Of a stretch of 64,000 nt of DNA, positions 56,801 through 64,000 are shown one piece after another. Location of the stretch: the NCBI RefSeq assembly GCF_000150275.1, contig NW_002060949.1, forward strand, positions 865,836-929,835, written 5' to 3'. The notes under the pieces are model-generated. The model saw only the letters and a program-made list of their open reading frames with translations. It was not told the origin of the DNA and did not search any database. This stretch comes from Trichoplax adhaerens. Taxonomy: Eukaryota; Placozoa; Uniplacotomia; Trichoplacea; Trichoplacidae. Each line of letters opens with the position of its first letter. Positions within the stretch are counted from its first letter, which is position 1. The translations under genes and the position numbers were made by a program.

Positions 56801-58509
56801 ACTCTGTCGAGAATAAATAACAGGATAAATTAGTAGAGGAATGAAACAAATTTAATTTTAGAGTTCCGATCTGGCTTAGCTATTTCAAGAAATATACTGC
56901 TAAATTTACTGATACTTAGGATTTTCTATATAAAGTTTACCGATCTTGCTGCGCTGCAGTTTTGCTAGTGATACATTCAAAAAGTCTAGGTACTATCTGT
57001 AACTGGTCAGCCAAACTTAATCTTGTAAAGCCCATTTTTAAATATACCGTAGTAAAGTTCTAATAAAATAAGATAATATTTCATATTACTCTTATGTATT
57101 AGCATGTGAAAGCGATAGTGTAGTAATTACTTTACTTTATGGATACCATGATTAATTATCATTTTTATTATTGTTATGGCTAACTCTTGTTGAATTACCT
57201 GGACGAACGATGGGGTAGCATCATCCTATTGACAAGCATTATTATATGAAGGGCATAAATTAGAAAATGGAAGTAATTTTTTAATTAAGAGTATAATGTA
57301 TGGGTCAAGTAATAATAATATTACTACACTAGTATCAAATATCATTATACTACTTCATATAGTACTATCTCCATTAAATGTAGCTGGTCGTTATACTGTG
57401 TCATATTGCTCTACTGTACATTACGTATACAAGAAAAGTTACCAATTTAAATATTCTATATTGAATGCTAAACAGGTGTAAACGCTATTTATACTAACGG
57501 TAAACAGTTATACTAGGAAAACTATTAATGCTATATACCTGAAATTGATCCAATAAAGCATCAAGAGGTAATTTGATATCAGTTTGGTTGCGAATACGTT
57601 TATTGACATGATTCAGTAATTCCAAGACCTATTCATGTAAATAATTCGCAAGACTCATCTATAGTAAATCGAGCTTGATGCAATTTGAAAACAGTAGGCT
57701 AATATTAAAGTCCATATTTTAAGACAAAGTTGTGCCTTGAACTAGTACTATATACAACATTAACAGTATCTACAAGGAAAAGGTAGTATAATGTATACAC
57801 TTTGTTATTTATTGCACTTGCATTCTACCACTTTGCAAGATGTACGGGTCGTATACTTGTATGTGTGCCTCAGTACTACTGATCAAACTAATACGACAAA
57901 CTAACATTGTGCACAAGCAATTTTCGCACACGAGTATCATGAAGTGTAAAAATCAGCATGCTTCGGAGTAACAAACGTCTACAGAACTGTAGATGGTAGT
58001 AATCTAATGTAACTGCGGCTTTCAGTTTTATCGCAATAGAGGGTAAATAAATACTACTAATAGTTGCCTCATTTCTCTAGAAATACGCATACATAGCAAT
58101 CCTTACCTTCTTTCGAACATCTTCATCAGGATGGCTTAATTTTAGTAGGATCGAAGGCAAAAATTTATGTAACTCTTTTTCCAGCTGCTCATCTTTCTCA
58201 GCTAATCCAAAGCGTAACAATAACCGTTCTAACAATTCTAGCCATAATCAACATTATAGCATTGGAATTAATCAAATTTTTCATTGAAATTCGAATGAAT
58301 CAAATTTTTCTACCTATCTATTCAACCAAAACAACCTTTCACTGATAACATTAACTGTCATTGTAACTCCCGAAATAAAGGCATATATAATTATACAAGA
58401 CTATTGCTACATTCAAAGGAAGTAATAGGAGATGTGGACATATTAGAACACAAATTCGCCATGATGACTAAAATAATTTCATACCTAAATTGGCTGCCAC
58501 GTCAGTCAT
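44886..58509 (-). CDS. ECPAS: Proteasome adaptor and scaffold protein ECM29 (ECPAS), HEAT-repeat
   Basis: This very large gene is split into dozens of exons of about 25-200 bases. It encodes the HEAT-repeat protein that binds and tethers the 26S proteasome for quality control. The N-terminus is resolved: exon 1 at 58485-58509 (MTDVAANL), then 58107-58237 ([20 protein letters not shown]), 57539-57628 ([12 protein letters not shown]), 57199-57225 and 56941-57059 ([20 protein letters not shown]). Each joins in phase with GT-AG borders. Further family landmarks run in order down the minus strand: [15 protein letters not shown] near 56.7 kb, GINPDQLEK near 56.45 kb, [14 protein letters not shown] near 56.3 kb, PLPLPDESD near 52.3 kb, [12 protein letters not shown] near 52.0 kb, [20 protein letters not shown] near 50.6 kb, [13 protein letters not shown]...SQSWK near 47.0 kb. 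The final exon ends [17 protein letters not shown] with a stop at 44886. I did not resolve every internal exon. The start ATG at 58509 has A at -3. At first glance HEAT repeats suggested GCN1, but the landmark strings fit ECM29. Confidence 0.92.
55944..55998. repeat. Short miRNA-like hairpin in an ECM29 intron
   Basis: A 25-base left arm (AGATGAAATTCGGCTAATTA...) faces an inverted right arm (TTAGCAGAGTTTCATCT) across a loop of about 5 bases, with about four mispairs. It lies in an intron and is not part of any exon I can place. Confidence 0.6.
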
Positions 58510-58527
58510 TTTGACAAATGAAGCTGC

Positions 58528-58740
58528 GTTTTGCTGATGCACGGTGCATTCAGCAAAACTACTGTACAGGACTGTACAGTACATTTTGTATTGCATCGTA
58601 CAGTACAGTATTGTACTGTACGGTATAATTAATTATTGAAACCCAGTACAGTACCTATTGACATATTCGTAAGGTACTGTACAACCTGTACTGCAGGTTT
58701 GAATCTGTGCATCAGATCTCCATAGTACAGTGCGTATCTT
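58528..58740. repeat. GTAC-palindrome patch upstream of the ECM29 start
   Basis: A near-perfect hairpin (GTTTTGCTGATGCAC facing GTGCATTCAGCAAAAC, 58528-58559) starts 19 bases upstream of the ECM29 ATG. It is followed by many TACTGTAC/GTACAGTA words up to about 58.69 kb. The patch closes with GTGCATCAG near 58.71 kb, inverted relative to CTGATGCAC near 58.53 kb, so the whole block has terminal inverted repeats. Part of it probably falls in the ECM29 5' untranslated region or promoter. Confidence 0.6.
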
Positions 58741-58837
58741 ATACGCCTCTATTGTGATCTATGCATACATATACAGTACAGCAGCAGGGACTACTAAGTG
58801 TTACGAGAGAAAAACGTTTTCTCCTAGTAGGCAATTA

Positions 58838-59029
58838 CGATATGGTCGATGGACAGTATGGCAATCCAAGATTCTAGGATTGTCGAAAGTTTCGAGGTTA
58901 ACTTGTAACAACTGGTTTAGTTTAATAAAAAACAACATACTTGAGCTAACAGCATTACAAGTCAACCTCGAAATTTTTGATAATCCTAGAAGTAGATAGT
59001 CATACCTCGGGAATTGACCATATATCATG
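58838..59029. repeat. Long imperfect inverted repeat (hairpin)
   Basis: The left arm 58838-58909 and right arm 58954-59029 are inverted copies separated by about 44 bases. In the 36-base inner core (CTAGGATT...TTCGAGGTT...CTTGTAA) 31 positions pair, and all five differences are transitions. Three of these would still pair as G-U in a plus-strand transcript. The outer parts (CGATATGGTC and the inverted GACCATATATCA) pair less well. A foldback or MITE relic is the simplest reading. Confidence 0.75.
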
Positions 59030-60101
59030 CAACAACCTTACCGTAAGATTTAGTTGTCCATGACTTTAGTCTACCGTCAATAGAAGTACTGCACAAAATT
59101 ACTAGTGACCACGCTTATACGAATGTTATTATATTAATTATGAATCATTATACGTACTTATCCATCCATTCTTTTATAACGGAGGCTTACGAAACTAAAT
59201 TCATCTACGTATTAAGATTCACATTCACCAGTTGATTGTATATTGTACAACTTACGACGTTACAAACTACTTTCCGATTATAAAGCGATATGCTATTATT
59301 AACAATCCAATACTAAAGCCATACGTAAATCCGCTTCGGAATTATATAAATGCACATGGCCATAAACATTGATTACATTATCGGTTATTTCATATTTTCG
59401 ATAATCGTAATCAAAAATCTACTAACACTACGAATACTTGATCAGCTTCATCACCGATACGGTTACTGATAACTCAACGAAATACATGCGACAATTTAAT
59501 AAGGGTTATGTAAAGTTGCTATATGATAGCTCTGACTGATTAATTCATAGAAATCAGAAGGTAAGATCAAAATATTTTAGACACCGATGAACGAGGGTTA
59601 GTATTGACTGTTTTTATTCAATGACGAATTAATGGTTAAGATCATCCAATCGTCCGAGAAAACTTCATATTTACTTCGAATTAGTACTGTACAGCTTGGA
59701 CTACAAATAGATGCCCTACAATGAAGGAGAGATGGAAATAAAAGTTAATATGATTGTATACGGTTAATTCATATTTCAGAAATTAGCTTGAAAATAGAGT
59801 ATTTAATTTCGTAACATTTCGGGCTATTCTGTCATTCGTAGTTATCAATCATGCAGTTATGAAACTATCTTTTAAGACCTAAAGGTATAAATATCTTTAA
59901 GCAATGATAAAGCCCCAGAACGCCTCTTTTTAACATTCCTTATCAATTTTATGGTATACTGTGTATCAAATACTATTAATCAACAGTCACTCAGGGTAAG
60001 AAACTACCGAAATCATTCTGCTTGAGTTAGTATAGTATAATCTGCTGTTACCTTGCATACAATGTAAAGTAATGCAACAAATACAATCTATCCAAACAAA
60101 C

Positions 60102-61299
<1,198 letters not shown>

Positions 61300-61333
61300 C
61301 GTTATACTATCGAGCAGCACAGCCGATGATCAG

Positions 61334-61359
61334 CAGAGAAGAAGAGGCTTCCACACGTG
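61334..61359 (-). promoter_or_regulatory. Pyrimidine-rich (TCT/TOP-like) initiator and E-box of RPS28
   Basis: On the minus strand CCTCTTCTTCTCTG lies 35-48 bases upstream of the RPS28 ATG. Such a tract is the usual transcription start and 5'TOP element of animal ribosomal-protein genes. A palindromic CACGTG sits just upstream (61354-61359). The actual start site is inferred. Confidence 0.5.
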
Positions 61360-61642
61360 CGAAAATCTCCGTATGAAGAAAAACTGCATCGTATCTGCCC
61401 ATGCGTGAAAAATGATGGTACTATACCACGATGGCCATAACCGTCACAAGTGTACCAGCACAGTTTATGGCCACTGTTTTGTCCTATAAGGTACAATTAC
61501 TGTATTCCTACGCATACGCCACTGTTGCGTGTAGTGTAGATCTTTGTACATTCGCCCATTAGGTATATCGTAGCTAGCTTAATATCGCTGGCCGTAATGA
61601 CCACGACCACTAACCACTGACCAGTGTTACCTACTTTACTTG

Positions 61643-61703
61643 ACCATACCGTACCGTACCGTACCATACCGTACCGTGCCGTACCATACCGTACCGTACC
61701 GCC
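61643..61703. repeat. TACCG tandem microsatellite
   Basis: A 5-base unit TACCG (with TACCA and TGCCG variants) is repeated in tandem, ending in CCGCCC. It lies between RPS28 and ATG10. Confidence 0.9.
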
Positions 61704-61756
61704 CATCACTCCAAAGCTCGAATCGAATCATTTGATACTACAGTACTGTACTGTAC

Positions 61757-61887
61757 AATATTCCTGTTGATGCACTACTGCGTTAGCCTGTTAGTTATAT
61801 TTTTTCCCAGTTAAAGTACTGTACAGCGTCATTAATTTCAAAAATATAACTAACAGGCTAACGCAGTAGTGGATCGACAGGAATATT
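61757..61887. repeat. Near-perfect 48-base inverted repeat (foldback element)
   Basis: The left arm 61757-61804 and right arm 61840-61887 are inverted copies with only 2 differences in 48 bases (AATATTCCTG... to ...GTTAGTTATATTTTT). The 35-base loop contains GTACTGTACAG. Such low divergence in otherwise drifting DNA implies a recent insertion or active maintenance. No coding capacity is present. Confidence 0.92.
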
Positions 61888-62422
61888 CGACTCCAACAAT
61901 ACAGATCACTGTAGATTATTCTTATACTGTACTGTACAGTGTACTGTACCGCACAGTATTGTACAGTACTTTTATTAAAATACAGTATGTACTATACTGT
62001 ACAGTACTGTACTGCACAGTACAGTATGTACTATTCCACTGTACCATCAGTATATTGTACAGTACAGTACAAATTGCAGTTAGAAATGCACAAAGTCTCA
62101 AAGATTCATGAGACGTTAACATACTGTACTGTACTGTAGCTAATACAGTAATGTACAGTACAGCGTTACAGTATTTATTAGCTTGTACAGTACTGAAGTA
62201 GAAGTCCTTGAGACCTTGACAGAGTGACACTACAGTACTGTTGACGTTGGATTACGAGAGATGGTTGCGGTCTTATTCCAGTCTTGTAGTTTTTGAATGA
62301 ATTAATTTAATCGCCTCCCCTTTTTCAATTTACCTATCCACAGACATGAATATATAGAGTACTCATTTTACTCTTTATGAAAGTATAAACTGTATGTGTG
62401 GGTCTATAATAGATATGACAAG

Positions 62423-63097
62423 ATGGTTTTAGAAGGTAGAATTACTAAAGAAGAATTTAACGACTTGGTTCTCACGCTGATCGAAAAGTCCCAACAATTG
62501 CACGATGAATGGGAAAGGATCGAACATGTTTGTGGTGATAAAGTCGTTTATTATTTATGCAAAAGAAATTACTATCGATTAGTTAACCCAACAAGGGTAT
62601 CATCCAACAATAATGCTATCTTGGATGATGATACCGATGATGACGAAGCAAATGATATCTTACAAAATTGTAGTACAATTGAACCTGAAGATAACAACTG
62701 CTGCAATAGTCTTCCACAAGCGCCTAATAGCCAAAATCACCAACAAGTTTATCATGTTTATGAATATCATATCGTTTATAGTCCGGCTTATTCCGTGCCA
62801 GTGTTATATTTTGACCCAAAAACAACCGATGGAAGAAGATTAGCTTTAGAAGAAATTTGGAACACCGTCAATTTAGAATATGCACAAAGTGTTAAGTATG
62901 ATGCTTGGTCTTTCATAAGTCAACAAGAACACCCTTTGCTGGGTAGAGTTTTTTACTTTATTCATCCTTGTCACACGTCAAATTTCATGCAAATCATCAC
63001 TGGAAAAGGATCGAATGAAAAACTTTATTTATGCACATGGCTATCTGCAGTCGGCCCTGTTATCGGTTTACAATTGTCCCCATCATATTTCCTGTAA
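62423..63097 (+). CDS. ATG10: ATG10, E2-like enzyme for ATG12-ATG5 conjugation
   Basis: This single-exon gene encodes 224 residues, close to the human length of about 220. ATG10 carries ATG12 as a thioester and transfers it to ATG5 during autophagosome formation in the cytosol. Diagnostic text is EYHIVYSPAYSVPVLYF, GRRLALEEIWNTV and SFISQQEHPLLGRVFYFIHP. The catalytic cysteine is Cys183 in HPCHT, and the C-terminal TWLSAVGPVIGLQLSPSYF follows. An acidic, Asn/Gln-rich insert (about residues 60-105) separates the N-terminal helix (KSQQLHDEWERI) from the core; it is typically variable. The start was placed at the ATG at 62423 (A at -3, G at +4), because the frame upstream contains no ATG. The lack of introns contrasts with the neighbouring genes. 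Confidence 0.96.
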   Translation: MVLEGRITKEEFNDLVLTLIEKSQQLHDEWERIEHVCGDKVVYYLCKRNYYRLVNPTRVSSNNNAILDDDTDDDEANDILQNCSTIEPEDNNCCNSLPQAPNSQNHQQVYHVYEYHIVYSPAYSVPVLYFDPKTTDGRRLALEEIWNTVNLEYAQSVKYDAWSFISQQEHPLLGRVFYFIHPCHTSNFMQIITGKGSNEKLYLCTWLSAVGPVIGLQLSPSYFL

Positions 63098-63904
63098 ATA
63101 TTGTAACAAAGTCGTGACAAATGTGATATACGCATACCTGTACAGTAAGGTAATCATCGATTACTCTAGTAGTGCCTTACGTGGTACCAACTGATAGCTA
63201 ATTTGTTACAATTTCACAGCTCTTTGCTTTCATATAAAAAGAACAGTATTCAACCCCATTATATTTGAGTTTCATACTATGTACTGTACTCATAATGATA
63301 TGTCCTGTACAAAGTAGTTATAGTATTATTATGCACATAAAGTTGCACGATACGATGATGGAGAACGTAATATATTTATTTATTTTTATATAAAATTGAA
63401 ATGTTGTACTCGCAGTACATAAGATTTATAAGCATTTTATAGAATATAAAACAAGTTATGCCATTGTACATTAAATGTTGTAGTATATTTAATATATAGG
63501 GTATATATTTGTATACTTCATAGTCTTCCTGAGTGCTTGAGCTTGGCATAAGATGAATAGTTAAGATAAGAATCAATGTAAAACTGTATGGTAATATGAG
63601 ACTTGACGTCAAATTTAGCCTATAACGGAGAATCACTCTGAGATGCTCAATAACCAGAATGTAGCAATTTTAGTAGTCGTGGTAATATCCAATATCACTT
63701 TACATAGATACTTCATATACAGTATTGTCCAATTATAAAATTAATCGAACATGACAGAATTACTTAATGCTATATAGATGTTGCATATAGACATTATAAT
63801 CCTAATAATGAAAGATTTAATACTATCTAGAAATGAATAAATATAAAAATTGTATTGACGACTAAAATCTATACAAATTATATTATACAACAAGGAAATT
63901 CAAA
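63098..63904. other. 3' flank of ATG10
   Basis: No exon-like frame is visible in this AT-rich stretch. It should contain the ATG10 3' untranslated region; an AATAAA on the plus strand occurs near 63837. Confidence 0.5.
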
Positions 63905-64000
63905 TCATTGTAACCTGGAGCACCGTTCTGATCCTTTTTCTGATGATTTTTCGAGTTTAGCAATTCGTGATCCGAACTGAATTGCTTTTTTTTCCAATTT
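63905..64000 (-). CDS. Possible 3' terminal exon of an unidentified gene (cut by window edge)
   Basis: On the minus strand a frame enters from the window edge and runs to a TGA at 63905. It is Lys/Arg/Ser-rich (KKAIQFGSRIAKLEKSSEKG) and less AT-driven than the chance frames nearby. It could be the C-terminus of a gene lying beyond the window. I do not recognise the family; about 30 codons is too short to be sure it is coding. Confidence 0.25.
   Translation of the reverse strand, partial: KLEKKAIQFGSRIAKLEKSSEKGSERCSRLQ

Larger units (their letters stand above)
58510..60101. other. 5' region of ECM29 and 3' region of RPS28
   Basis: No coding frame is supported. Frames at 58730-58999 (plus) and 58801-59028 (minus) look alike only because the DNA is an inverted repeat. 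The part adjacent to the ECM29 start is rich in palindromes, described separately; the rest is AT-rich. Confidence 0.55.
61360..62422. promoter_or_regulatory. Head-to-head intergenic region of RPS28 and ATG10
   Basis: Both genes start outward from this stretch of about 1.1 kb, so it must hold both promoters. It contains, in order, a TACCG tandem run, a long near-perfect hairpin and a block dense in TACTGTAC/GTACAGTA words (about 61.92-62.24 kb). The open frames seen here on both strands are products of these repeats and do not look like genes. A weak inverted pair (CAAAGTCTCAA near 62.09 kb, TTGAGACCTTG near 62.21 kb) encloses part of the last block. Confidence 0.55.

Noticed and set aside
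44886-58509. GCN1 as identity of the large HEAT-repeat gene
   Set aside because: Generic HEAT text first suggested GCN1, but the landmark strings (STYKELC...[15 protein letters not shown]...SQSWK, and the N-terminal [14 protein letters not shown]) fit ECM29.
58730-59028. Similar protein frames on both strands
   Set aside because: The resemblance (GLSKxSRLTCN in both) comes from the inverted repeat itself; neither frame looks like a protein.
61497-62230. Open frames on both strands between RPS28 and ATG10
   Set aside because: They translate the TACCG and TACTGTAC repeats into Tyr/Val/Thr/Cys-rich text with no protein character.

Overview
This is an intron-bearing animal nuclear genome window, strongly AT-rich. 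Introns are mostly short (about 50-300 bases), splice sites are GT-AG, start contexts are Kozak-like, and there are no operons. The gene content is typically metazoan: a MAST-family kinase, the proteasome adaptor ECM29, a CAT-type amino-acid transporter, a Tctex1-domain dynein light chain, ribosomal protein S28 and ATG10. Compact AT-rich genes of this kind fit an early-branching animal, and a placozoan such as Trichoplax or Hoilungia is my best guess. The species is an inference and was not tested.

Layout. At 1-3.3 kb there is AT-rich non-coding DNA. At 3.3-3.9 kb (minus) lies a single-exon Tctex1-domain gene. At 9.9-12.9 kb (plus) lies a three-exon SLC7A/CAT transporter whose first intron carries a degenerate repeat with a 125-base period. 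At 15.2-23.7 kb (minus) lies a complete MAST kinase with DUF1908, kinase and PDZ domains. At 30.2-30.4 kb (minus) lies a small SAM-like protein. The stretch 30.4-44.8 kb has no confident gene; it holds a GTAC-palindrome patch (34 kb), a 40-base direct repeat (35.1 kb), a diverged 1-kb tandem duplication (38.9-40.9 kb) and what looks like two decayed tandem copies of a membrane-protein gene (41.6-43.7 kb). At 44.9-58.5 kb (minus) lies ECM29 in many small exons. At 60.1-61.3 kb (minus) lies RPS28, and at 62.4-63.1 kb (plus) ATG10, head to head with RPS28 across a promoter region full of palindromes.

The genes serve different housekeeping pathways (transport, signalling, proteasome quality control, translation, autophagy) and do not form an obvious functional cluster. 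The least explained material is the palindromic DNA: clusters of TACTGTAC/GTACAGTA words near the 5' ends of ECM29, RPS28 and ATG10, two long hairpins (58.84-59.03 kb and 61.76-61.89 kb) and a short miRNA-like hairpin in an ECM29 intron. I found no CRISPR array, tRNA, rRNA or intact transposase gene. No wholly new system can be demonstrated from the sequence alone.
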